A DNA stretch of 64,000 bases from Bathymodiolus brooksi (taxonomy: Eukaryota; Mollusca; Bivalvia; Mytilida; Modiolidae), in contig OY804579.1 in assembly GCA_963680875.1 (NCBI GenBank), positions 84,557,095-84,621,094 of the forward strand. Reading direction: 5' to 3'. Positions 1 to 12,964 of the stretch are shown piece after piece (within the stretch, counting starts at the first letter, position 1; the number at the start of each line of letters is the position of its first letter). A model generated the notes under the pieces. It searched no databases. It was not told the DNA's origin and saw only the letters and a list, made by a program, of their open reading frames with translations. Position numbers and translations under genes: made by a program.

Positions 1-3000
1 CAGGAATGATCATTGGAAGGTCCTCTACAAAGTTTCTGTTTTTTATGCCGATCGGAAATCCAAGATGGCTGCCACCGCAGGACATAGATTAACATTGGAC
101 CCTATGGGAAAAAATTCAAATGCCTTCTTCTCAAAAACTACAAATATGATTAAAGCCAAACTGTACATGAATGTTCATTAGATGGTCCTCTACAAACTTT
201 AGGTTTTTTGTTCCGGTATGAAATTCAAAATGGCGGCTACCGCAGGACTTAGTTTAACATTGGACCCTATGGGAAACATGTTTCAAAATGCTTTTTCTCT
301 GAAACCACTTGGACAGTTGAAACCAAACTTCCCAGGAATGATCATTGGAAGGTCCTCTACAAATTTTCTGTTTTTTATGCCGATCGGAAATCCAAGATGG
401 CCGCCACCGCAGGACATAGATTAACATTGGACCCTATGGGAAAATATTCAAATGCCTTCTTCTCAGAAACTACAAATATGATTAAAGCCAAACTGTACAT
501 GAATGTTCATTGGATGGTCCTCTACAATCTTAAGGTTTTTTGTTCCGATATGAAATTCAAAATGGCGGCTACAGCAGGACTTAGTTTAACATTGGACCCT
601 ATGGGAAAAATGTTTCAAAATGCTTCTTCTCTGAAACCACTTGGACAGTTGAAACCAAACTGCCCAGGAATGATCATTGGAAGGTCCTCTACAAAGTTTT
701 TGTTTTTTTTGCCGATCGGAAATCCAAGATGGCCGCCACCGCAGGACATAGATTAACATTGGACCCTATGGGAAAATATTCAAATGCCTTCTTCTCAGAA
801 ACTACAAATATGATTAAAGCCAAACTGTACATGAATGTTCATTAGATGGTCCTCTACAAACTTTAGGTTTTTTGTTCCGGTATGAAATTCAAAATGGCGG
901 CTACCACAGGACTTAGTTTAACATTGGACCCTATGGGAAAAATGTTTCAAAATGCTTTTTCTCTGAAACCACTTGGACAGTTGAAACCAAACTGCCCAGG
1001 AATGATCATTGGAAGGTCCTCTACAAATTTTCTGTTTTTTATGCCGATCGGAAATCCAAGATGGCCGCCACCGCAGGACATAGATTAACATTGGACCCTA
1101 TGGGAAAATATTCAAATGCCTTCTTCTCAGAAACTACAAATATGATTAAAGCCAAACTGTACATGAATGTTCATTGGATGGTCCTCTACAATCTTAAGGT
1201 TTTTTTGTTCCGATATGAAATTCAAAATGGCGGCTACAGCAGGACTTAGTTTAACATTGGACCCTATGGGAAAAATGTTTCAAAATGCTTCTTCTCTGAA
1301 ACCACTTGGACAGTTGAAACCAAACTGCCAAGGAATGATCATTTGAAGGTTCTCTACAAAGTTTCTGTTTTTTATGCCGATCGGAAATCCAAGATGGCCG
1401 CCACCGCAGGACATAGATTAACATTGGACCCTATGGGAAAATATTCAAATGCCTTCTTCTCAGAAACTACAAATATGATTAAAGCCAAACTGTACATGAA
1501 TGTTCATTGGATGGTCCTCTACAAACTTTACGTTTTTTGTTCTGATATGAAATTCAAAATGGCGGCTACGGCAGGACCTAGTTTAACATTGGACCCTATG
1601 GGAAAATGTTTCAAAACGCTTCTTCTCTGAAACCACTAGGACAGTTGAAACCAAACTGCCCAGGAATGATCATTGGAAGGTCCTCTACAAAGTTTCTGTT
1701 TTTTATGCCGATCGGAAATCCAAGATGGCTGCCACCGCAGGACATAGATTAACATTGGACCCTATGGGAAAATATTCAAATGCCTTCTTCTCAAAAACTA
1801 CAAATATGATTAAAGCCAAACTGTACATGAATGTTCATTAGATGGTCCTCTACAAACTTTAGGTTTTTTGTTCCGGTATGAAATTCAAAATGGCGGCTAC
1901 CGCAGGACTTAGTTTAACATTGGACCCTATGGGAAAAATGTTTCAAAATGCTTTTTCTCTGAAACCACTTGGACAGTTGAAACCAAACTGCCCAGGAATG
2001 ATCATTGGAAGGACCTCTACAAAGTTTCTGTTTTTTATGCCGATCGGAAATCCAAGATGGCCGCCACCGCAGGACATAGATTAACATTGGACCCTATGGG
2101 AAAATATTCAAATGCCTTCTTCTCAGAAACTACAAATATGATTAAAGCCAAACTGTACATGAATGTTCATTGGATGGTCCTCTACAATCTTAAGGTTTTT
2201 TGTTCCGATATGAAATTCAAAATGGCGGCTACCGCAGGACTTAGTTTAACATTGGACCCTATGGGAAAAATGTTTCAAAATGCTTCTTCTCTGAAACCAC
2301 TTGGACAGTTGAAACCAAACTGCTCAGGAATGATCATTGGAAGGTCCTCTACAAATTTTCTGTTTTTTATGCCGATCGGAAATCCAAGATGGCCACCACC
2401 GCAGGACATAGATTAACATTGGACCCTATGGGAAAATATTCAAATGCCTTCTTCTCAGAAACTACAAATATGATTAAAGCCAAACTGTACATGAATGTTC
2501 ATTGGATGGTCCTCTACAAACTTTACGTTTTTTGTTCTGATATGAAATTCAAAATGGCGGCTACGGCAGGACCTAGTTTAACATTGGACCCTATGGGAAA
2601 ATGTTTCAAAACGCTTCTTCTCTGAAACCACTAGGGCAGTTGAAACCAAACTGCCCAGGAATGATCATTGGAAGGTCCTCTACAAAGTTTCTGTTTTTTA
2701 TGCCGATCGGAAATCCAAGATGGCTGCCACCGCAGGACATAGATTAACATTGGACCCTATGGGAAAAAATTCAAATGCCTTCTTCTCAAAAACTACAAAT
2801 ATGATTAAAGCCAAACTGTACATGAATGTTCATTAGATGGTCCTCTACAAACTTTAGGTTTTTTGTTCCGGTATGAAATTCAAAATGGCGGCTACCGCAG
2901 GACTTAGTTTAACATTGGACCCTATGGGAAACATGTTTCAAAATGCTTTTTCTCTGAAACCACTTGGACAGTTGAAACCAAACTTCCCAGGAATGATCAT

Positions 3001-6000
3001 TGGAAGGTCCTCTACAAATTTTCTGTTTTTTATGCCGATCGGAAATCCAAGATGGCCGCCACCGCAGGACATAGATTAACATTGGACCCTATGGGAAAAT
3101 ATTCAAATGCCTTCTTCTCAGAAACTACAAATATGATTAAAGCCAAACTGTACATGAATGTTCATTGGATGGTCCTCTACAATCTTAAGGTTTTTTGTTC
3201 CGATATGAAATTCAAAATGGCGGCTACGGCAGGACTTAGTTTAACATTGGACCCTATGGGAAAAATGTTTCAAAATGCTTCTTCTCTGAAACCACCTGGA
3301 CAGTTGAAACCAAACTGCCCAGGAATGATCATTGGAAGGTCCTCTACAAAATTTGTGTTTTTTTTGCCGATCGGAAATCCAAGATGGCCGCCACCGCAGG
3401 ACATGATTAACATTGGACCCTATGGGAAAATATTCAAATGCCTTCTTCTCAGAAACTACAAATATGATTAAAGCCAAACTGTACATGAATGTTCATTGGA
3501 TGGTCCTCTACAATCTTAAGGTTTTTTGTTCCGATATGAAATTCAAAATGGCGGCTACGGCAGGACTTAGTTTAACATTGGACCCTATGGGAAAAATGTT
3601 TCAAAATGCTTCTTCTCTGAAACCACTTGGACAGTTGAAACCAAACTGCCCAGGAATGATCATTGGAAGGTCCTCTACAAAGTTTCTGTTTTTTATGCCG
3701 ATCGGAAATCCAAGATGGCCGCCTCCGCAGGACATAGATTAACATTGGACCCTATGGGAAAATATTCAAATGCCTTCTTCTCAGAAACTACAAATATGAT
3801 TAAAGCCAAACTGTACATGAATGGTCATTGGATGGTCCTCTACAATCTTAAGGTTTTTTGTTCCGATATGAAATTCAAAATGGCGGCTACAGCAGGACTT
3901 AGTTTAACATTGGACCCTATGGGAAAAATGTTTCAAAATGCTTCTTCTCTGAAACCACTTGGACAGTTGAAACCAAACTGCCCAGGAATGATCATTGGAA
4001 GGTCCTCTACAAAGTTTTTGTTTTTTATGCCGATCGGAAATCCAAGATGGCCGCCACCGCAGGACATAGATTAACATTGGACCCTATGGGAAAATATTCA
4101 AATGCCTTCTTCTCAGAAACTACAGATATGATTAAAGCCAAACTGTACATGAATGTTCATTGGATGGTCCTCTACAAACTTTACGTTTTTTGTTCCGATA
4201 TGAAATTCAAAATGGCGGCTACGGCAGGACCTAGTTTAACATTGGACCCTATGGGAAAATGTTTCAAAACGCTTCTTCTCTGAAACCACTAGGACAGTTG
4301 AAACCAAATTGCCCAGGAATGATCATTGGAAGGTCCTCTACAAATTTTCTGTTTTTTAAGCCGATCGGAAATCCAAGATGGCTGCCACCGCAGGACATAG
4401 ATTAACATTGGACCCTATGGGAAAATATTCAAATGCCTTCTTCTCAAAAACTACAAATATGATTAAAGCCAAACTGTACATGAATGTTCATTAGATTGTC
4501 CTCTACAAACTTTAGGTTTTTTGTTCCGGTATGAAATTCAAAATGGCGGCTACCACAGGACTTAGTTTAACATTGGACCCTATGGGAAAAATGTTTCAAA
4601 ATGCTTTTTCTCTGAAACCACTTGGACAGTTGAAACCAAACTGCCCAGGAATGATCATTGGAAGGTCCTCTACAAATTTTCTGTTTTTTATGCCGATCGG
4701 AAATCCAAGATGGCCGCCACCGCAGGACATAGATTAACATTGGACCCTATGGGAAAATATTCAAATGCCTTCTTCTCAGAAACTACAAATATGATTAAAG
4801 CCAAACTGTACATGAATGTTCATTGGATGGTCCTCTACAATCTTAAGGTTTTTTTGTTCCGATATGAAATTCAAAATGGCGGCTACAGCAGGACTTAGTT
4901 TAACATTGGACCCTATGGGAAAAATGTTTCAAAATGCTTCTTCTCTGAAACCACTTGGACAGTTGAAACCAAACTGCCAAGGAATGATCATTTGAAGGTT
5001 CTCTACAAAGTTTCTGTTTTTTATGCCGATCGGAAATCCAAGATGGCCGCCACCGCAGGACATAGATTAACATTGGACCCTATGGGAAAATATTCAAATG
5101 CCTTCTTCTCAGAAACTACAAATATGATTAAAGCCAAACTGTACATGAATGTTCATTGGATGGTCCTCTACAAACTTTACGTTTTTTGTTCTGATATGAA
5201 ATTCAAAATGGCGGCTACGGCAGGACCTAGTTTAACATTGGACCCTATGGGAAAATGTTTCAAAACGCTTCTTCTCTGAAACCACTAGGACAGTTGAAAC
5301 CAAACTGCCCAGGAATGATCATTGGAAGGTCCTCTACAAAGTTTCTGTTTTTTATGCCGATCGGAAATCCAAGATGGACGCCACCGCAGGACATAGATTA
5401 ACATTGGACCCTATGGGAAAATATTCAAATGCCTTCTTCTCAGAAACTACAAATATGATTAAAGCCAAACTGTACATGAATGTTCATTGGATGGTCCTCT
5501 ACAATCTTAAGGTTTTTTGTTCCGATATGAAATTCAAAATGGCGGCTACGGCAGGACTTAGTTTAACATTGGACCCTATGGGAAAAATGTTTCAAAATGC
5601 TTCTTCTCTGAAACCACCTGGACAGTTGAAACCAAACTGCCCAGGAATGATCATTGGAAGGTCCTCTACAAAATTTGTATTTTTTTTGCCGATCGGAAAT
5701 CCAAGATGGCCGCCACCGCAGGACATGATTAACATTGGACCCTATGGGAAAATATTCAAATGCCTTCTTCTCAGAAACTACAAATATGATTAAAGCCAAA
5801 CTGTACATGAATGTTCATTGGATGGTCCTCTACAATCTTAAGGTTTTTTGTTCCGATATGAAATTCAAAATGGCGGCTACGGCAGGACTTAGTTTAACAT
5901 TGGACCCTATGGGAAAAATGTTTCAAAATGCTTCTTCTCTGAAACCACTTGGACAGTTGAAACCAAACTGCCCAGGAATGATCATTGGAAGGTCCTCTAC

Positions 6001-9000
6001 AAAGTTTCTGTTTTTTATGCCGATCGGAAATCCAAGATGGCCGCCTCCGCAGGACATAGATTAACATTGGACCCTATGGGAAAATATTCAAATGCCTTCT
6101 TCTCAGAAACTACAAATATGATTAAAGCCAAACTGTACATGAATGGTCATTGGATGGTCCTCTACAATCTTAAGGTTTTTTGTTCCGATATGAAATTCAA
6201 AATGGCGGCTACAGCAGGACTTAGTTTAACATTGGACCCTATGGGAAAAATGTTTCAAAATGCTTCTTCTCTGAAACCACTTGGACAGTTGAAACCAAAC
6301 TGCCCAGGAATGATCATTGGAAGGTCCTCTACAAAGTTTTTGTTTTTTATGCCGATCGGAAATCCAAGATGGCCGCCACCGCAGGACATAGATTAACATT
6401 GGACCCTATGGGAAAATATTCAAATGCCTTCTTCTCAGAAACTACAGATATGATTAAAGCCAAACTGTACATGAATGTTCATTGGATGGTCCTCTACAAA
6501 CTTTACGTTTTTTGTTCCGATATGAAATTCAAAATGGCGGCTACGGCAGGACCTAGTTTAACATTGGACCCTATGGGAAAATGTTTCAAAACGCTTCTTC
6601 TCTGAAACCACTAGGACAGTTGAAACCAAATTGCCCAGGAATGATCATTGGAAGGTCCTCTACAAATTTTCTGTTTTTTAAGCCGATCGGAAATCCAAGA
6701 TGGCTGCCACCGCAGGACATAGATTAACATTGGACCCTATGGGAAAATATTCAAATGCCTTCTTCTCAAAAACTACAAATATGATTAAAGCCAAACTGTA
6801 CATGAATGTTCATTAGATTGTCCTCTACAAACTTTAGGTTTTTTGTTCCGGTATGAAATTCAAAATGGCGGCTACCACAGGACTTAGTTTAACATTGGAC
6901 CCTATGGGAAAAATGTTTCAAAATGCTTTTTCTCTGAAACCACTTGGACAGTTGAAACCAAACTGCCCAGGAATGATCATTGGAAGGTCCTCTACAAATT
7001 TTCTGTTTTTTATGCCGATCGGAAATCCAAGATGGCCGCCACCGCAGGACATAGATTAACATTGGACCCTATGGGAATATATTCAAATGCCTTCTTCTCA
7101 GAAACTACAAATATGATTAAAGCCAAACTGTACATGAATGTTCATTGGATGGTCCTCTACAATCTTAAGGTTTTTTGTTCCGATATGAAATTCAAAATGG
7201 CGGCTACGGCAGGACTTAGTTTAACATTGGACCCTATGGGAAAAATGTTTCAAAATGCTTCTTCTCTGAAACCACTTGGACAGTTGAAACCAAACTGCCC
7301 AGGAATGATCATTGGAAGGACCTCTACAAAGTTTCTGTTTTTTATGCCGATCGGAAATCCAAGATGGCCGCCACCGCAGGACATAGATTAACATTGGACC
7401 CTATGGGAAAATATTCAAATGCCTTCTTCTCAGAAACTACAAATATGATTAAAGCCAAACTGTACATGAATGTTCATTGGATGGTCCTCTACAAACTTTA
7501 CATTTTTTGTTCCGATATGAAATTCAAAATGGCGGCTAAGGCAGGACCTAGTTTAACATTGAACCCTATGGGAAAATGTTTCAAAACGCTTCTTCTCTGA
7601 AACCACTAGGACAGTTGAAACCAAACTGCCCAGGAATGATCATTGGAAGGTCCTCTACAAATTTTATGTTTTTTATGCCGATCGGAAATCCAAAATGGCT
7701 GCCACCGCAATACATAGATTAACATTGGACCCTATGGGAAAATGTTCAAATGCCTTCTTCTCAGAAACTACAAATATGATTAAAGCCAAACTGTACATGA
7801 ATGTTCATTGGATGGTCCTCTACAAACTTTACATTTTTTGTTCCGATATGAAATTCAAAATGGCGGCTAAGGCAGGACCTAGTTTAACATTGAACCCTAT
7901 GGGAAAATGTTTCAAAACGCTTCTTCTCTGAAACCACTAGGACAGTTGAAACCAAACTGCCCAGGAATGATCATTGGAAGGTCCTCTACAAATTTTATGT
8001 TTTTTATGCCGATCGGAAATCCAAAATGGCTGCCACCGCAATACATAGATTAACATTGGACCCTATGGGAAAATGTTCAAATGCCTTCTTCTCAGAAACT
8101 ACAAATATGATTAAAGCAAAACTGTACATGAATGTTCATTGAATGGTCCTCTACAAACTTTACGTTTTTTATTCCGATATGAAATTCAAAATGGCGGCCA
8201 CGGCAGGACTTAGTTTAACATTGGACCCTATGGGAAAAATGTTTCAAAACGCTTCTTCTCTGAAACCACTTGGATAATTGAAACCAAACTGCCCAGGAAT
8301 GATCATTGGAAGGTCCTCTACAAGGTGTGTGTTTTTTATGCCGATCGAAAATCCAAGATGGTCACCACCGCAATACATAGATTAACATTGGACCCTATGG
8401 GAAAATGTTCAAATGCCTTCTACTCAGAAACTACAAATATGATTAAAGCCAAACTGTACATGAATGTTCATTGGATGGTCCTCTACAAACTTTACATTTT
8501 TTGTTCTGATATGAAATTCAAAATGGCGGCTACGGCAGGACTTAGTTTAACATTGGACCCTATAGGAAAAATGTTTCAAAATGCTTGTTCTCTGAAACCA
8601 CTTGGATAATTGAAACCAAACTGCCCAGGAATGATCACTGGAAGGTCCTCTACAAGGTGTGTGTTTTTTTATGCTGATCGGAAATCCAAGATGGCCACCA
8701 CCGCAATACATAGATTAACATTGGACCCTATGGGAAAATGTTCAAATGCCTTCTACTCAGAAACTACAAATATGATTAAAGCCAAACTGTACATGAATGT
8801 TCATTGGATGGTCCTCTACAAACTTTACGTTTTTTGTTCCGATATGAAATTCAAAATGGCGGCTACGGCAGGACTTAGTTTAACATTGGACCCTATGGGA
8901 AAAATGTTTCAAAACGCTTCTTCTCTGAAACCACTTGGACAATTGAAACCAAACTGCCCAGGAATGATCATTGGAAGGTCCTCTACAAAGTTTCTGTTTT

Positions 9001-9360
9001 TTTATGCCGATCGAAAATTCAAGATGGCCGCCACCGCAGGACATAGATTAACATTGGACCCTATGGGAAAATGTTCAAATGCCTTCTTCTCAGAAACTAC
9101 AAATATGATTAAAGCCAAACTGTACATGAATGTTCATTGGATGGTCCTCTACAAACTTTACGTTTTTTGTTCTGATATGAAATTCAAAATGGCGGCTACG
9201 GCAGGACTTGGTTTAACATTGGACCCTATGGGAAAAATGTTTCAAAACGCTTCTTCTCTGAAACCACTAGGACAATTGAAACCAAACTGCCCAGGAATGA
9301 TCATTGGAAGGTCCTCTACAAAGTTTCTGTTTTTTATGCCGATCGGAAATCCAAGATGGC
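1..9360 (+). repeat. BIV160/pearl-like satellite array 1 (332-bp dimer)
   Basis: About 28 head-to-tail copies of a 332-bp dimer made of two diverged monomers. Monomer A is about 165 bp and monomer B about 167 bp. Both begin with aacattggaccctatggga and end near an ATGGC(G/C)GC(C) box followed by gcagga. They differ in the middle: A has the stretch around tacatgaatgttcattgg, B has the stretch around aatgatcattggaagg. The left edge lies outside the window. Up to about 7.6 kb the A monomers mostly carry 'atattcaaatg'; after that they carry 'atgttcaaatg', the variant seen in array 2. Monomer length and wording match the bivalve BIV160 satellite / pearl element core as recalled, not searched. The open reading frames that run through it are by-products: 332 is not a multiple of 3, so frames slip each dimer. 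Confidence 0.95.
3052..7060 (+). repeat. 2,322-bp higher-order duplication inside array 1
   Basis: Variant-bearing dimers recur at a fixed offset of 2,322 bp, which is 7 dimers. Examples are 3,413 to 5,735, 3,715 to 6,037, 4,047 to 6,369 and 4,531 to 6,853. Diagnostic variants shared by the two copies include the 'gatggccgcctccgcagg' change (near 3,715 and 6,037), the 'actacagatatg' change (4,120 and 6,442) and the short 'gacatgattaacattgg' deletion (3,400 and 5,722). A second offset of 3,649 bp (11 dimers) links 882-1,630 with 4,531-5,279, so the duplications are nested. Confidence 0.85.
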
Positions 9361-9612
9361 TGCCACCACAGGTCATAGTATTAACACAGGACCATATGGG
9401 GAAAATACAGAAATATATTCTTCTCTGAAGCTATTGCACTGATTGAACCTAAACTGTGCATCAATCATTGGAAGGTCCTTTACAAACTTTGTGTTTTTTA
9501 TGTTGATCGTAATTCCAAGATGACTACCACTACAGGACATAGTTTTTACATAGGACCAATTGGTTTTTTTTATAACCAAGTGAACGATACAGGCTCTTGA
9601 GAGCCTCTGGTT
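9361..9612 (+). mobile_element. Right terminus of the satellite-bearing element (array 1 copy)
   Basis: The satellite stops being regular at about 9,361 and passes into a diverged last monomer, then into a non-satellite tail. That tail is repeated almost exactly at the end of array 2 (32,631-32,876). It contains aagtgaac, then a hairpin with 6-bp arms, AGGCTC-TTGA-GAGCCT at 9,591-9,606, followed directly by CTGG and TT. The two copies diverge right after CTGGTT, so this is a real element boundary. A 3' hairpin followed by CTRR is a Helitron-type end, and related non-autonomous Helentron/pearl elements in bivalves carry ~160-bp tandem cores. The assignment is an inference. Confidence 0.75.
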
Positions 9613-10420
9613 AGTAAGTTGAGTTAGTATCAAAGATCTAATGCTAGTTCCCATGTTACGAAGAATACAACAAGGGAAACCAAGTACGCAACACTAACAT
9701 TAGTTTCACCCAAATATACATTATCTGCTGCTCGTCCTTCTTTGGTATTTTTACCAAGTTGTGATTTATTTTCTGTTTGAACCTTTTTACCCATACTGAA
9801 TATTGTTTCACAATAAACATTTGAATAGGGTATTACTAAAACATCAGATCCTTCCGCAATGTCGCGGTGTTTTCACATCACCAAGACTTTTATGGGCACA
9901 CGATAAATCAGTTCTGCATTGTTCTCAAAAGAAATAATGTCTACTTTAATACAGGGGTATTGGCTTGTCCAGCATTGCTTTTATTTCGAAAGAAATTGTT
10001 GTTTCTTTCTCGGTTTATCTGGCATGCGAACGTTATTATTTTCGTCCGAAGAATAAGAACAGTTTGAAGATACCAAAGGGGTAATCAGAATCTGTATGTC
10101 GAAAAAGAGCAGAGAACACATTGGCCAAAAGAAAAAGTACAAAAGGACAAACAACGATCAACAAAACATATACATAAAACTAAAGATCTCATGCATTGTC
10201 AACAGGTTATACTAGTCCGAAACACGTCCGTGTTATTTATTCAACGGAATTTACAACAACGTGACTTACAATCTTTCTACAAAAGAAAATAAATATTCAA
10301 CTCAAATAGTTTCCTGGTAAATTCAGAAATTCCGGAGAATTGAACAGCTGTCCCGGTAGCCTGGTAAAGGGGTCAAGATTCTGGAGGCTCCGGGGCAAAT
10401 CTGGGGCATCGGCATGTATG
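9613..10420. other. Non-coding stretch between array 1 and the minisatellite
   Basis: No exon with credible splice sites was found on either strand. Part of a dispersed repeat begins at about 10,063 with 'gaagataccaaaggggtaatca'-type sequence. The same core recurs at about 14,086 and 14,346 on this strand and at 32,905-32,990 on the other. Confidence 0.5.
10063..10180 (+). repeat. Dispersed repeat copy ('ataccaaaggggtaatca' family)
   Basis: The core 'gataccaaa(a/g)gggtaatca' followed by A-rich sequence with 'agacaaacaa'-like text is found four times in the window: here, 14,086-14,120, 14,346-14,400 and, inverted, 32,905-32,990. Copies share no clear ends, so the class (SINE-like or MITE-like) cannot be stated. 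Similar sequence is recalled as common in mussel DNA. Confidence 0.5.
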
Positions 10421-11038
10421 TAATTGTAGAGATTTAAATTAACTAATTTATATTGCTTGTTAATTGTAGAGGTTTAAATTAACTAATTTATATTGCTTGT
10501 TAATTGTAGAGGTTTAAATTAACTAATTTATATTGCTTGTTACATGTAATTGTAGAGGTTTAAATTAACTAATATATATTGCTTGTTAATTGTAGAGGTT
10601 TAAATTAACTAATTTATATTGCTTGTTAATTGTAGAGGTTTAAATTAACTAATTTATATTGCTTGTTAATTGTAGAGGTTTAAATTAACTAATTTATATT
10701 GCTTGTTACATGTAATTGTAGAGGTTTAAATTAACTAATATATATTGCTTGTTAATTGTAGAGGTTTAAATTAACTAATTTATATTGCTTGTTAATTGTA
10801 GAGGTTTAAATTAACTAATTTATATTGCTTGTTAATTGTAGAGGTTTAAATTAACTAATTTATATTGCTTGTTACATGTAATTGTAGAGGTTTAAATTAA
10901 CTAATATATATTGCTTGTTAATTGTAGAGGTTTAAATTAACTAATTTATATTGCTTGTTAATTGTAGAGGTTTAAATTAACTAATTTATATTGCTTGTTA
11001 ATTGTAGAGGTTTAATTTAACTCATTCCAGTTGCTTAT
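10421..11038 (+). repeat. 40-bp minisatellite with 166-bp higher-order unit
   Basis: The unit is exactly 40 bp (taattgtagaggtttaaatt plus aactaatttatattgcttgt). Every fourth unit is preceded by an extra 6 bp, tacatg, and the unit after it carries 'aatatatatt' in place of 'aatttatatt'. The insertions start at 10,541, 10,707 and 10,873, a spacing of exactly 166 bp (4 x 40 + 6). The last unit (about 10,999-11,038) is degenerate. It is rich in TTTAAATTAA-type sequence and has no coding potential. Confidence 0.95.
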
Positions 11039-11135
11039 TATTGGTAAATGAATTGCATTGTAAGCATAGAAATAAACTATAATGCAATTATTAGTCAGCA
11101 TGTTATTTTTTGGCTAATCCTCGATTGACATGGAG

Positions 11136-11266
11136 TAACTAAAGGTTCTAGCGCATATGAGCCGGCATATTGATTTTTGTAATTCAACATGTCAAAGGAA
11201 TAACTAAAGGTTCTAGTGCGGATGAGCCGGCATATTGATTTTTTGAAATTCAACATGTCGAATAAA
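11136..11266 (+). repeat. Two-copy 65-bp direct repeat
   Basis: Copies at 11,136 and 11,201 both read 'taactaaaggttctag', then a variable 'cgcatatga' or 'tgcggatga', then gccggcatattgatttt and a closing aattcaacatgtc. They differ at a few positions. Confidence 0.85.
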
Positions 11267-12471
11267 ACGATATGATAGATAATAAAGACATCCAGTGTTT
11301 ACGTTCTACACTGAAAAGTTTCATTTGACGTAACGAGATTTGAGATTTTATAACGTTTATGTGCCGAAGAAACATACAATATTTCGTGACATTTAATTTT
11401 TTCTTCAATTTTTAAACCATTTCTGAAGCCCAACTAGAGCTGTTTTTGTCCTGCACTAGAATAGAAATAAATGTGCTGTATTTGAGTAGTTACAGGCATC
11501 AATTGGGGATTTGACGGTCTCAAAATCCCTTTAGCTGGGTCCATGTACGCGCCGCAAGTACAACTTCATTTTCAAATTCCAAATTGACGCCGGCAACTAC
11601 CGGTATTCAAATACAATACAGTTATTTCTAAGATTATATAACCAAGGCCAAATATACTCTTCATTGTGGCCTGGCTATAACAATTTTTTTTGTGGGGGAA
11701 CTAGCTGTATGCAGATACACATTCCTTGATATGGCATCAGTGTCAATCACTCATATAGATACTAAGTTCTCACAAATATATATAGTTTATTAAAATAGCC
11801 AATTCATATACAAAATAACATTTCCTAAACACAAAGTTTCCAATAAATTTCCTAACACAAAGTTTCCAAAAATAATTTAGTATACCAGTATATTGTATGA
11901 CTGTTTTTTACAACATTTTCCAAAGTTATTAAATGCCAATTTTTCTATTACTCAATAATACATAATACTTGTAAATGTTTTTAAATCCTCTAATTCCCAA
12001 TAACTTTCTTTTAATCTTTATACCTTTAATCCTGAGTGACATTAATCCACAGACAATTAGATAAATAAATAAATAACCACTTGATATTTTCTTTTATCAA
12101 TTATACATTTTCCCATCTATTATTTTAATTATTTGACTATGCTAAAATATATATACAATGTAGTAAAACTGTATTTTTAATAATCTATTCTGAAACATCC
12201 CAAATGTATAAACGGTTATAATTAACTCATGCGCATTACTTGTTGATTGTAGTTGTAGATTTTTTTTAATGATTATTGCTTGATAATTGTAGTTGTAGAA
12301 ACCACCCACTTGTATATTTATCATTTTACATCTAGTGTTAGTAATTGTTTTGTTTGTCTTCGTCTTATGTCTTGTGTACCCAAGGTTGCCAGTTTCTGTG
12401 GATTGTCCATTCTGTTTCTCTAACGTTTATTAAGTCATTGTGTCTCTTATCATCAAATGTTTGGTTTTCAG
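11267..12471. other. Non-coding, probable intron or intergenic sequence
   Basis: AT-rich with no supported exon. A short near-duplication of 'tttcctaa(a)cacaaagtttcc' lies at about 11,821-11,868. Around 12,235-12,310 the text 'ttgcttgataattgtagttgtag' resembles the 40-bp minisatellite unit. Confidence 0.45.
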
Positions 12472-12508
12472 GTGTTCCTGACAAAGATGAAGATAATACA
12501 GTAGCAAT
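12472..12508 (+). CDS. Stalk exon of a single-pass membrane protein (internal exon)
   Basis: This 37-nt internal exon follows a good acceptor (ttggttttcag) and precedes a donor (gtatgt). It begins with two bases completing a codon (phase 1), then reads V-P-D-K-D-E-D-N-T-V-A and ends with AT (phase 2). The acidic, polar composition suits an extracellular juxtamembrane stalk. The next supported exon on this strand, 33,059-33,138, begins with one base that completes the codon (AT+T, Ile) and encodes a transmembrane helix, so the two join in frame. A phase 1 entry is typical just after immunoglobulin or similar extracellular domain exons; those would lie upstream of or outside the window. The intron to the next exon contains the whole of satellite array 2. 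Short exons are easily mimicked, so the support comes mainly from the phase match. Confidence 0.6.
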
Positions 12509-12964
12509 GTATGTATATTTCATAAAGTGAAGGAACGAGTACAAATAGAGAAATGTAGAGTTTTATTTACGCAGTATGAGTTTCGGGATAACTTTTTCGC
12601 TTTTTTTTATTTTAATGAATAGCCATGGTAATGAAGCAAACGTTTATAATGAAATATAGACAATATAGGTCAATAATGAAATTAGCATAAACAATGTCAA
12701 TAATCCATTGAAAGTGTTAGTAAGAATGGCATGTGAAACAAAATCCCAAGAATTTGCGAGTCAACATTTTACATTACATTTAAGTTGTTAAGAAGTAAAA
12801 CAGAGCGAAAATCTTTTTGATAAATTAATAAACGAGGGTGAATTATGAAATGTAAAGTTTTGTTAACCTGGTATAATCGCAAAGGATCATGCCAGTTATT
12901 TACATTTCTTGGCTTGCTTGGTTATCTTTATTTCCAAAGCCACTTTGCTGATGTAAATTAATGT
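12509..12964. other. Intron sequence, nothing recognised
   Basis: AT-rich, with no repeat family recognised and no second exon seen. Confidence 0.4.

Noticed and set aside
1..9428. Many open frames of 60-272 codons with a shared MAATAG...LDPMGK pattern in both satellite arrays
   Set aside because: They are translations of the tandem repeat. The dimer is 332-333 bp, frames slip, stops fall at the same satellite position in each unit, and there are no promoters or splice signals.
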